Source: Shewanella sp. (lineage in GTDB: Bacteria > Pseudomonadota > Gammaproteobacteria > Enterobacterales > Shewanellaceae). Taken from it: a stretch of DNA of 64,000 nt. Under the pieces are notes generated by a model. It did not search any database and was not told the origin of the DNA. It was given only the letters and a program-made list of their open reading frames with translations. Shown here piece by piece: positions 1 to 7,391 of this stretch; position 1 is the stretch's first letter; each line of letters opens with the position of its first letter. Location of the stretch: assembly GCF_013214165.1 (NCBI RefSeq), contig NZ_JABSSM010000001.1:1-64000 (forward strand), in the 5' to 3' direction. A program made the translations under genes and the position numbers.

Positions 1-127
1 CCATAAGTTTTTTGATACTTTAAACACCCCCAAGTTCAAAGTAGCGAATGCATGGTGCCAGCCATGATTAAGCCTTTCACACTAGCAATATCACACTCTA
101 AAAAAACGAGTGCCATCCATTGTTAAT
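1..127. repeat. 127-bp direct repeat, left copy
   Basis: Positions 1-127 match positions 1648-1774 base for base by eye, including a run of seven A. The match stops at TGTTAAT and the flanks then differ. Because it starts at the first base of the window, the left copy may extend further left. The two copies bracket the RAYT transposase and its REP hairpin. Confidence 0.95.
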
Positions 128-219
128 TAAAAGACAGGACAGCCATATCTTTTGTCTTTTCAGTTATCCCCTACTAAGCTTTAAGTTATCTTGATTTAGC
201 TTTTTATGAGGTAGCTTCT

Positions 220-1251
220 ATGACTTCAGCTCGACGAACCCTTATCGACCCAGAATCGACTCCGTTTTATCATATAATAAATCGTTGTGTTAGAAGAGCT
301 TACCTTTGCGGTGAAGATAAATTGACAGGTAAGAGTTTCGAGCATAGACGCGGCTGGATTGTCGAAAAAGTTAAGGCTCTTTCTGCTATCTTTTGTATCG
401 ATGTCTGTGCCTATGCAGTGATGAATAATCACTATCATCTCGTGCTGAAAATTAACCTTGATAAAGCGAAGTCGCTGTCTAACCGCGAGGTGATTACACT
501 TTGGTGTAAGGTGACTAAAGGACATGATGTAGCGACTAAATACATGAATGGGGACACCTTAATCGAGGGCGAGCGTCTACTGCTTGATGCTCTACTCGCT
601 GAGTGGCATGAACGTCTATCGAGTATTAGTTGGTTTATGCGCTGTCTCAATGAAGAGATAGCACGTAGGGCCAATCGTGAGGATGAATGTAAAGGCGCTT
701 TTTGGGAGGGACGCTTTAAGAGCCAAGCCCTGCTCGATGAACAAGCACTCCTTGCCTGCATGATGTACGTGGATTTAAACCCTATCAGAGCTGGGATTGC
801 GAACACACTTCAAGCATCTGATTATACGTCTATTCAGGAGCGTATTATCGAACTAAATACCTCTGAGAAAAACACTAAAGCAAATGATGATAAATCAGCA
901 TTAACCTCGATTGAGCCACTCCAACCACTTGCTCAATTTGATGGTGCTGCCCACCTAGCGACTCAATCAGGCATCCCATTTCATTTCTGTGATTACCTTC
1001 AACTTATCGATTGGACAGGCAGAGCCATTAGGCCTGATAAAAAAGGTTTTATTGATTCAAGCCAGCCTAAATTACTCAATGAACTTGGCATAGCACCCGA
1101 GGCTTGGATCACCTCAGCGAAAGAGTTTCGCCGCCAATACAGTGGTATTAGTGGTCGTTGGGATGCTATGTGTGCTTTCAAAAAGCGGCATAACTGTGGG
1201 CTATGGTGTAAAGGTAAAGCCAGCAGCAATGCACTTCATCCATCTCCTTAG
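220..1251 (+). CDS. REP-associated tyrosine transposase (RAYT, Y1/HUH family)
   Basis: A Y1 single-strand transposase of the IS200/IS605-like superfamily. RAYTs bind and cleave REP hairpins and are usually single-copy chromosomal genes rather than free insertion sequences. The HUH metal site is visible as NNHYHLVL (His71, His73). The motif YVDLNPIRAG follows, with Tyr183 the likely nucleophile. At 343 residues it belongs to the longer RAYT group, with about 120 extra C-terminal residues of unknown role. The start is an ATG shortly after a GAGGTAG ribosome-binding site. An 8-bp inverted repeat at 129-160 lies upstream. A REP hairpin 22 nt beyond the stop and the 127-bp repeats on both sides support the assignment. 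Family membership is firm; present activity is unknown. Confidence 0.9.
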   Translation: MTSARRTLIDPESTPFYHIINRCVRRAYLCGEDKLTGKSFEHRRGWIVEKVKALSAIFCIDVCAYAVMNNHYHLVLKINLDKAKSLSNREVITLWCKVTKGHDVATKYMNGDTLIEGERLLLDALLAEWHERLSSISWFMRCLNEEIARRANREDECKGAFWEGRFKSQALLDEQALLACMMYVDLNPIRAGIANTLQASDYTSIQERIIELNTSEKNTKANDDKSALTSIEPLQPLAQFDGAAHLATQSGIPFHFCDYLQLIDWTGRAIRPDKKGFIDSSQPKLLNELGIAPEAWITSAKEFRRQYSGISGRWDAMCAFKKRHNCGLWCKGKASSNALHPSP

Positions 1252-1272
1252 CAAGGTCTTCGGAAAGGCCTT

Positions 1273-1294
1273 CGCGGCTGAAGCCGCTCCTACG
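1273..1294 (-). repeat. REP element with GTAG tetranucleotide
   Basis: Read on the minus strand, this is CGTAGGAGCGGCTTCAGCCGC. It has the GTAG mark, a short linker, then a perfect 6-bp stem (1274-1279 with 1282-1287) closed by two bases. This is the REP form that RAYT proteins recognise. It sits just downstream of the RAYT gene. Only one clear copy was seen in this window. Confidence 0.85.
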
Positions 1295-1647
1295 TTAAAA
1301 TGCTGGTCGAGAAAAGCCAAATCGAAGAGATGACTTTCTCGGAACCAGAACAGGGTGTGAACGCGGCTGCGAGCTTCCGAACGAGAGGCTGGGTGAATAT
1401 GGCATAGCCATAAGCTCATGAACGAGAAGCATGGATGCTGAACTGGCCTTTTTATAGGGACATATTTTATCGAACTGGCCGTTAAACATGGATGTAGCAT
1501 TTATCAAGCCACCCACGATAAATAGTGGGTCGTTCCTCCAAATATCAACTCTAACAGTTTAAGCGCTATAAAGCCTGTAGTCGTTTGATTTATATTAATT
1601 TAAAACATCAAGGTGATGTGCTTTATGCAACCACAATAAGTGGACAC

Positions 1648-1774
1648 CCATAAGTTTTTTGATACTTTAAACACCCCCAAGTTCAAAGTAGCGAATGCAT
1701 GGTGCCAGCCATGATTAAGCCTTTCACACTAGCAATATCACACTCTAAAAAAACGAGTGCCATCCATTGTTAAT
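1648..1774. repeat. 127-bp direct repeat, right copy
   Basis: Identical to 1-127. It is preceded by CCACAATAAGTGGACA, which resembles a mobile-element terminus, but no transposase other than the RAYT is nearby. The rest of the gap 1295-1900 shows no convincing gene. A 27-codon frame at 1806-1889 has no homologue I recognise. Confidence 0.93.
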
Positions 1775-1900
1775 CAATCACATAACAGTATTAGAGAGCA
1801 ACAAAATGAGGGATACGGTCAGGTTGACACATGGTCGTCCTGACCAGTATGGCGTTTATCCTGGTGCTATTTTCGGTAACCTGGTTTGATGTTCTTAAAC

Positions 1901-1927
1901 AAAAAAGAGCTGCTCAATTGGCAGCTC
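1901..1927 (-). terminator. Rho-independent terminator of the barrel-protein gene
   Basis: On the minus strand, GAGCTGC pairs with GCAGCTC (1921-1927 with 1907-1913) around a 7-nt loop, followed by a run of six T. It lies 35 nt past the stop of the minus-strand gene ending at 1962. Confidence 0.8.
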
Positions 1928-1961
1928 AGGCTTGTACTGAATGAATAATACTAAAGTGTCG

Positions 1962-2549
1962 TTAAAATTTGCTATCGTTATTTGAAATACCATAACCAAG
2001 AGATATAGTCATGTTGTTAGCCGCTTCAAACTCTAAACCGGTTACCGCTTTATAGCCAATACCATGATTTTTTTCTTCACCGAGAAGTGTCCCGTGATTC
2101 GTTTCGACCATACCCACAGCTAACTCAATAAAAGGTGAAACACGTTCACTCAAGCCTAAATAATTAAATCGTGATGTCGCCCATAAGCCAAGGGCTTCAT
2201 AATTTCCCGATGCATAAGTAGCAGAAAATGCTTCTTGCCCCTGAAAACTGTCATGTTCTGCGGTGCTTTCAACATAACCACTAAAGTGTGTTTTTGCATA
2301 ATGAAGCGAGACTTCAGTCGCCAACAACCAGTCTTCATTTAATTGGTACTGCTTGCCAAACCCTACAAAAATCTCTGGCACTAGATCAATATCTACTTTA
2401 CTTAGATCTAAATTGTCTAAGTCATTATATTGGCTAAGCCCAAAGCCAACAAAAGTATAGGGTTCGTCATCAGATGCTGCCGCAGAAAAGCTTGCTATTG
2501 TTGTGACTAAAGCAACATAACTTAAAAAATTCACCAAAGGTTTTTTCAT
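1962..2549 (-). CDS. Small outer-membrane beta-barrel protein
   Basis: A signal peptide (KKPLVNFLSYVALVTTIAS, cleaved near SAAASDD) precedes about 170 residues of alternating strands such as PYTFVGFGLSQY and AVTGLEFEA. The chain ends in a terminal Phe, the usual outer-membrane insertion signal. It resembles the OmpA-like or porin-family eight-stranded barrels, but no specific function can be given. The frame is open further upstream. I chose the ATG at 2549 (or 2552) because AAGG lies 6 nt before it and the signal peptide starts there. It is the last gene of a minus-strand run after the XRE and DUF2975 genes and has its own terminator. Confidence 0.75.
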   Translation of the reverse strand: MKKPLVNFLSYVALVTTIASFSAAASDDEPYTFVGFGLSQYNDLDNLDLSKVDIDLVPEIFVGFGKQYQLNEDWLLATEVSLHYAKTHFSGYVESTAEHDSFQGQEAFSATYASGNYEALGLWATSRFNYLGLSERVSPFIELAVGMVETNHGTLLGEEKNHGIGYKAVTGLEFEAANNMTISLGYGISNNDSKF

Positions 2550-2562
2550 CATTATTCCTTGT

Positions 2563-2772
2563 TTATTCATCTGTCTGATAAAGTAAAATATCACCGGGTT
2601 GGCATTGCAACGTTTGACAAATAGCATCGAGTGTAGAAAATCGTACCGCTTTTGCCCGGCCGCTTTTAAGCACTGATAGGTTTTGTGGAGTTATACCCAC
2701 CGCTAGAGCCAAATCATTTAACTTCATTTTTCGCTTAGCTAACATCACATCGAGTTCAATAATAATAGCCAC
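2563..2772 (-). CDS. Small XRE/Cro-type regulator (YozG-like)
   Basis: A 69-residue protein consisting almost wholly of one helix-turn-helix domain. The visible motif is LNDLALAVGITPQNLSVLKS, followed by a second helix ending in CQPGDILLY. This is typical of YozG-like regulators that are encoded next to DUF2975 membrane proteins, which is the case here. It starts with GTG sharing one base with the TAG of the DUF2975 gene (TAGTG), so the two are translationally coupled. By family analogy the membrane partner may modulate the DNA-binding protein; the target is unknown. Confidence 0.88.
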   Translation of the reverse strand: MAIIIELDVMLAKRKMKLNDLALAVGITPQNLSVLKSGRAKAVRFSTLDAICQTLQCQPGDILLYQTDE

Positions 2773-3362
2773 TAGATCACCAACTCTTGTTCTTGGTGTA
2801 AACTTGTCGCTTCATTCATTACCCATGCAATGACATAGATAATTAACCCTATTAATAAATATTTCAGTTCGGTTGTTCCCAAACCAATATATAAAGATAA
2901 TGTATCTGAAGCACCTGAAAATCGTATCACTAAGGTAACAACAATGGGATAACATAGTTTTAGTGCAAACCAAGCCAATAAAACAGTGCCTATCTTTTTG
3001 ATACATTTAATATTTTCAGCGGTAAAAATTGCCCCTCGTTGATACAAGCCGAATAACTTAAATAACGACAGGTAAATGAGTATACTCGGAACAAGTTCAG
3101 CTCCCCCTAAAATAAGTAAGCTATTAAATCCTTCATCTGTAAGTGCCTTCGCCAGATCTGACCAACTACCAGAAAAATCCACCGTCGCACCAGAAGTAAA
3201 AAAGGTAAGAAAGGTGAAACTCTCTGAGAACTGATAACCTCCTTCATTATTTTGCCCTGAAACTAATAGCAAACTAAAGATAGCTAGTTGCATCATGATA
3301 AATAATGCAACTAAAACACGCACCACTTTACAGATTTTTCGAATCTTCACTTGTTCTGACAT
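2772..3362 (-). CDS. DUF2975 family membrane protein
   Basis: A 196-residue inner-membrane protein with four hydrophobic segments near residues 12-33, 78-103, 122-147 and 165-181. The arrangement and the XRE gene directly behind it match DUF2975 proteins. The function of the family is not established. The ATG at 3362 opens the run DUF2975-xre-barrel on the minus strand. The coupling to the regulator by a one-base overlap suggests they act together, possibly as a sensor/regulator pair; this is inference from gene pairing. Confidence 0.8.
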   Translation of the reverse strand: MSEQVKIRKICKVVRVLVALFIMMQLAIFSLLLVSGQNNEGGYQFSESFTFLTFFTSGATVDFSGSWSDLAKALTDEGFNSLLILGGAELVPSILIYLSLFKLFGLYQRGAIFTAENIKCIKKIGTVLLAWFALKLCYPIVVTLVIRFSGASDTLSLYIGLGTTELKYLLIGLIIYVIAWVMNEATSLHQEQELVI

Positions 3363-4072
3363 AAAACTTAATTACTACATTTACTTTAATGAGCTTAATG
3401 TAACAGATAAGAAACAAAAAACAATGCTTTTTTACCGTAAAACGATAACTACATATTGTTTAGCGCATGCGTTCTCACGGGCAATAACACTAGGTCAACA
3501 TGCTGGTATCCGTCCGGTGAGCCGTACCTAGCCTAGTTTTGCATTCCAGGGAAACAAGTCTTCTAGGCCTCGGGCTTGAGTGACAACAATCCTGACACAG
3601 GGGGCATGTTGAACGCGGCAAAAATACGAGAATATATGGGGTCGTTATGTAAATTTAATAAAGTATAAATCATATTTTTCAATGCGATATCGATTTACTC
3701 TTGGTAAAGCCGAGAATTTATAGGTTTACATAACGAGAAGAAAAATCTCTGTCTGTACAATTTGTGTTGTAACAGTACAAGCATCCAGCTATGGAACCGT
3801 TAATTCGAAAACAATACTGTCTCGTAAATCATCAAGTGTAGATTTGGCGGCGTGCTTCGGCAGCAAGGACCTTCTATGACATCTGATCCAGAGATATAAG
3901 GAATGTCGTTACGGTGTCTGGAACATACAAAACCTTGTACAACACCCGCAGCAAGCGTCAGGTAGCCATGAAGTAATGGCCTTCAAAAAGGGGATTAATA
4001 GGGTACGTGATTGGATTTTTTGCCAGCTTGAAAATCATGACAACGGCTGAAAATGTGCCGCCGTGGTTTCTC
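3363..4072. other. Gene-poor gap with inverted and degenerate repeats
   Basis: No supported gene. A perfect 11-bp inverted repeat CGTTATGTAAA (3643-3653) and TTTACATAACG (3725-3735) encloses an AT-rich segment. From about 3710 to 3800 the sequence resembles 6579-6668 with small gaps. The rest has frequent stops in all frames and looks like decayed DNA. Confidence 0.5.
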
Positions 4073-4143
4073 AAGATGCTCACCATAGCGTGTGAGCATC
4101 TTGTAGTATTAACCTTGTATGTCTCTGTTTAAGCCTTACTACT
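4062..4143. repeat. Degenerate hairpin repeat, copy 1
   Basis: About 80 bp that align with 4974-5056. The core is a perfect 10-bp inverted repeat, AAGATGCTCA (4073-4082) and TGAGCATCTT (4093-4102), followed by a shared tail containing TGTCTCTGTTTA. It lies directly downstream of gmhA on the minus strand, so it may act as that gene's 3' end. Confidence 0.75.
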
Positions 4144-4160
4144 GTCCCAGAAATCGCTTT

Positions 4161-4739
4161 CTAATCAGCCATTTTCTTTTCAATTAAATAGATCAAGATA
4201 TGGATAACCTTAATATGAACTTCTTGAATTCTATCGGCAAAACCAAAATGAGGCACACGAATTTCAACATCTGCTAGCCCCGCCATTTTGCCGCCATCCT
4301 TACCGGTTAGGGCGATAATGGAAATGCCCTTATCTCTGGCGACTTCAATCGCTTTTAAAATATTAGCCGAGTTACCACTGGTTGATAGGCAAAATAATAC
4401 ATCCCCCCTACGCCCCACTCCTTCTAAATAACGTGAAAAAATATACTCATAACCATAATCGTTACCCACGCAGGAGATATGGCTTGGATCTGAAATGGCA
4501 ATCGCCGGGTAAGAAGGACGATGTTCGCGGTAACGCCCGGTTAACTCTTCGGAGAAGTGCATGGCATCACAGTGTGAGCCGCCATTACCACAGGCAAGTA
4601 CCTTGCCTTCTTTTTTAAATGAATTAGCTAATAACGTAGCGGCTTTTTCAATGTTTTCTAGGTTTTTTTCATCCGCTAAAAAATCTTGTAATACTTTTTC
4701 AGCTTCTAATAATTCATCTTTGATAATTGATAAGTTCAT
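4161..4739 (-). CDS. gmhA: Phosphoheptose isomerase
   Basis: Converts sedoheptulose 7-phosphate to D-glycero-D-manno-heptose 7-phosphate, the first step of ADP-heptose synthesis for the lipopolysaccharide inner core. It is a cytoplasmic SIS-domain enzyme. Signatures are [20 protein letters not shown], the phosphate-binding [12 protein letters not shown], and a C-terminal helix with [12 protein letters not shown] carrying the catalytic His. From MNLSII it is 192 residues, the same as the E. coli enzyme. The frame is open 15 codons further up, but those residues are not family-like and AAGAAG sits 7 nt before 4739. It stands alone, with a hairpin repeat just after its stop. Confidence 0.95.
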   Translation of the reverse strand: MNLSIIKDELLEAEKVLQDFLADEKNLENIEKAATLLANSFKKEGKVLACGNGGSHCDAMHFSEELTGRYREHRPSYPAIAISDPSHISCVGNDYGYEYIFSRYLEGVGRRGDVLFCLSTSGNSANILKAIEVARDKGISIIALTGKDGGKMAGLADVEIRVPHFGFADRIQEVHIKVIHILIYLIEKKMAD

Positions 4740-4973
4740 AAAATATCTTCTTAATACTGAGCAACAAAAAATGCAGCCACTCATTGCTGATCAATAACAT
4801 ATCCAGTCTATAGTCATTTTTCAATGAGCTTTTACCTATAAAGCCAATTGAACCAGCTATTGGCACATTCTAAGTCGGCAATGGTTGAAATTCAGGCAGT
4901 TCTAGATAACCCCATTCATAATAAGCCAGTTATCAGTAGTCATTATTGGCACTTTGAGCCTACTCAAAAAGTA

Positions 4974-5056
4974 CCATAGTCGTTTCTCAAGATGCGCACA
5001 ATAATTTATGAGCATCTTGCAGTGTTAACCTGAGTGTCTCTGTTTATAGCTTACAC
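4974..5056. repeat. Degenerate hairpin repeat, copy 2
   Basis: Second copy of the repeat at 4062-4143. The inverted repeat here is AAGATGCGCA (4989-4998) and TGAGCATCTT (5009-5018), with one mismatch. It overlaps the last few bases of the ykgJ-like gene, again at the 3' end of a minus-strand gene. The remaining bases between 4740 and 4973 show no gene. Confidence 0.7.
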
Positions 5057-5404
5057 TAACACTTGTCGTGTGTTTGCAATGTAGTGATGGATCTGACGTT
5101 CGGTTTTCGAGTCAATCATTTCTTCAGGTCGACAACCATTTGGGCAGGGCATATTTGGTGTGGTGCCAAAAACTCGGCAGATCAAGGGGCGCTCTTCGTA
5201 CACCTTGCAACCGTTAGGCCCCAGGTGGACGCAGTTCCATTCATCTAATGCGGCTTCATGTTCAGCATTGGTTTTCACTGGCAGGCGCGACATTTCTTCC
5301 GAAGACGTCGTTACCGGTCCACAACAATCGTGACATCCTTTCACACATTCGAACGACGGAATACGTTCGCGTAGAATCGCGATTATCTCTCGGTTATTAT
5401 TCAT
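5051..5404 (-). CDS. YkgJ family cysteine-cluster protein
   Basis: A 117-residue cytoplasmic protein. Its cysteine pattern (CVKGCHDCCGP, then CVHLGPNGCKVYEERPLICRVFG, then CPNGC) is that of the YkgJ/UPF0153 family, thought to bind zinc or an iron-sulfur cluster. The biochemical role of the family is unknown. All expected cysteines are present and the length is usual. It is monocistronic, with a hairpin repeat overlapping its 3' end. Confidence 0.88.
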   Translation of the reverse strand: MNNNREIIAILRERIPSFECVKGCHDCCGPVTTSSEEMSRLPVKTNAEHEAALDEWNCVHLGPNGCKVYEERPLICRVFGTTPNMPCPNGCRPEEMIDSKTERQIHHYIANTRQVLV

Positions 5405-5900
5405 TTATACCTAACTCTTTTTACCATTCGCGATCATTATAGCGCTATACCTAATTCACTAAAAGTTGACAGCGCCTTTAAATTTACAGCTGACCAATCG
5501 TGGCAGAGCGGCCCATTACTCAGCAGCCCAAAAAACCAGAGTCAAAAACCAGGCCAACCATTATTAATCAATAACATAAGGATACAGAATCTAGCGTTAA
5601 CTCTGTCTAGAATTAGAAGTAAACTTTACCTTCTTTAACAAGCCTCATCTCTCCGATTAAGGTGAAAATAGCGTAATTTTAAACACACAGCTAATTTTAG
5701 ACCCAGATTATCACCTTATACGATTGAGATGGATAAGAGGGTGGCAGTGAGTCGTTTGAGATAGTAAAACGACTATGCTAACAGAAAATCAATCCCGTTA
5801 AGGTACCGTGTTAACGTCGCTCAGGGATGATGTTTATCGAGGTCCAAGTGACGAATCTCGGCTTCCAATAGCTTGTCGGTTATCCTTAGGATCTAAGTGT
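5405..5900. other. Gap without a supported gene
   Basis: About 500 bp, AT-rich, with no convincing ORF, RNA gene or repeat. Just past lspA on the minus strand a short open stretch (about 5830-5895) reads ITDKLLEAEIRHLDLDKHHP before a stop. This looks protein-like but is too short to call and may be the tail of a lost gene. Confidence 0.4.
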
Positions 5901-6413
5901 TTAAGGCTTGATTAGCATACTCTCACACTGTATCTTGATTTTTCTTTGAGAGAGGATAAGCAGAAAAACACCCAGCATTATTGCTATGTCTGCTACATTG
6001 AAAATTCCCGTTCGAATGGAGCCTAAACCAATATTTAGAAAGTCGATAACAGCACCATTATTAACTACACGGTCATAGAAATTACTCAGACCACCTGAAA
6101 ATACCAAGGATAATGCAATTAGAGATGTAAGGTTCTGTTTTGAATTTAAAATTAAGTAAGCTAGTAAACCAAATAAAAAAACACCCACTAAAATAACCAA
6201 TATCCAGAATCGAGTACCTTCTGCTAAGTTATTACCTAAGCCAAGAAAAGCACCTATATTTTCGGTGTAGCCAACTCTGAGAATGTCATTGAGGTAGCTT
6301 GTCATGTGAAATTTAGGCAGGTGTTCTGATGCCAGTAACTTAGTTGCTTGATCACAACCTACACATGAAAGGGTAACTAAAAAAATAACTAATAATCTTT
6401 TCCAAACGTCCAT
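5901..6413 (-). CDS. lspA: Lipoprotein signal peptidase, stand-alone (LspA family)
   Basis: Signal peptidase II, an inner-membrane aspartyl protease that cleaves prolipoproteins before the lipidated cysteine. At 170 residues with four membrane segments it has the family length. Conserved blocks are CDQATK in helix 1, ENIGAFLGLG (normally NxGAAF), GGLSNFYDRVVNNGAVIDF with the first catalytic Asp, and FNVADIAIMLG with the second. Both catalytic Asp are therefore present. It is not next to ileS or fkpB, where the main lspA normally sits. It is therefore probably a second copy, and its sequence is somewhat off-consensus. Substrate preference is unknown. Confidence 0.9.
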   Translation of the reverse strand: MDVWKRLLVIFLVTLSCVGCDQATKLLASEHLPKFHMTSYLNDILRVGYTENIGAFLGLGNNLAEGTRFWILVILVGVFLFGLLAYLILNSKQNLTSLIALSLVFSGGLSNFYDRVVNNGAVIDFLNIGLGSIRTGIFNVADIAIMLGVFLLILSQRKIKIQCESMLIKP

Positions 6414-6879
6414 ATTTACTCTAATCCTTTCCTAGCTACTAACGTCTTATTAGCGTTAATTCCGCTAAATACTCCATAGACAGATAACTAATCTAATCGT
6501 AAAGAGCAAACTATTCACAATGATTTTAATAAGATACCAGTAAGATTCCTGTGAAGCAATAACCATCTTGACGGGACAAACCGAGAATTATTACACTGAT
6601 TATAACAAGGAGAAAAATCGGTGCCTGAATCTATTTCAGTTATAACGATACAAATTCCAGTGGCTTTACTCTCTGAAAACTTAATGCCTAGAAAGCACCT
6701 TTCGTTAAAATCTGAGTGTAGTTGCGGCACCAAGCTTCCAAAAAATGGGCGGAATTCATCCATGCATGTTACTGCATATCCTAGATTGGCACTGTCACCA
6801 CACTTAAATACTTACTGACCTTTGACTAACGGGTACGAGCTAGAATGGTCATTTATTTCTCTTGACAGCGTATTCTTTG
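6414..6879. other. Gap with degenerate repeat
   Basis: No supported gene; overlapping frames on both strands lack ribosome-binding sites and family features. Positions 6579-6668 resemble 3710-3800. Shared blocks are CCGAGAATT, TAAC..GAGAAAAATC, GTTxTAAC and a final TCCAG. Confidence 0.4.
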
Positions 6880-7161
6880 TTAAATGTCTTTGACCAGTCT
6901 ACCGATAATCTCTTGTGCTTCTTTAAAACTCGCTCCGGTTTGATCACGATACAATCTAATGGCTTTAAGCTTATGCCCCAAGGTGATCGCAGTTAAGACG
7001 TCTTTGGGTACATGTAACTTTTCATCGTAAACAATGCCATTATTTTTTAGCAAGGTATCGATTTTGTTTTCGAGAAAATTGATCTTGCTTCTAGTGGCTC
7101 TTATTTCGCTATAGATAAATAAAAATGCTAACACGACAAAAATGATGAAACCTTCATCCAT
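6880..7161 (-). CDS. Membrane-anchored protein with L7/L12 C-terminal-like domain
   Basis: A 93-residue protein. Residues 3-17 (EGFIIFVVLAFLFIY) form one membrane anchor. A short basic helix follows (TRSKINFLENKIDTLL). The last 35 residues (HKLKAIRLYRDQTGASFKEAQEIIG) match the fold pattern of the ribosomal protein L7/L12 C-terminal domain. Small anchored proteins of this type are common in gammaproteobacteria and have no established function. The ATG has GGGAG upstream. It is monocistronic and minus strand. Confidence 0.75.
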   Translation of the reverse strand: MDEGFIIFVVLAFLFIYSEIRATRSKINFLENKIDTLLKNNGIVYDEKLHVPKDVLTAITLGHKLKAIRLYRDQTGASFKEAQEIIGRLVKDI

Positions 7162-7335
7162 GATTACGCTCCCTAATGATTCATCTGACTAGATAATATG
7201 CTTGGCTAACATGAAAAGCATAACTCAATTGAAACTTAACAACTAATCATCCCACTCGCTAAGGTTTTATCGAGCTGCGCCACTTTTATCATATATTCAC
7301 CTGGCCTCAATGACACTTTAAATTTTTTTGGTAAT

Positions 7336-7364
7336 AAAAAGCCCATCAGATGACGGGCTTTTTA
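7336..7364 (-). terminator. Terminator after OsmC-YcaO gene, possibly bidirectional
   Basis: On the minus strand AAAAAGCCCGTCATCTGATG continues into GGGCTTTTTA, giving a GC-rich stem flanked by A and T tracts. It lies 28 nt past the stop of the gene ending at 7392. The symmetric tracts would also work on the plus strand. Confidence 0.88.
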
Positions 7365-7391
7365 GCACTTAGCATTAGAGAATCTATAGCA

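Noticed and set aside
1142-1516. Several overlapping ORFs downstream of the RAYT
   Set aside because: They run through the REP hairpin and lack ribosome-binding sites or family features; the region is repeat DNA.
1806-1889. 27-codon ORF after the right 127-bp repeat
   Set aside because: No good ribosome-binding site, too short, and no known homologue.
3643-3735. Integron attC site
   Set aside because: The inverted repeat CGTTATGTAAA/TTTACATAACG has a superficial likeness, but the expected inner boxes are absent and there is no integrase or cassette structure.
6515-6818. Opposed ORFs of 82 and 65 codons
   Set aside because: They overlap each other on opposite strands and coincide with a degenerate repeat; neither has a ribosome-binding site or recognisable domain.
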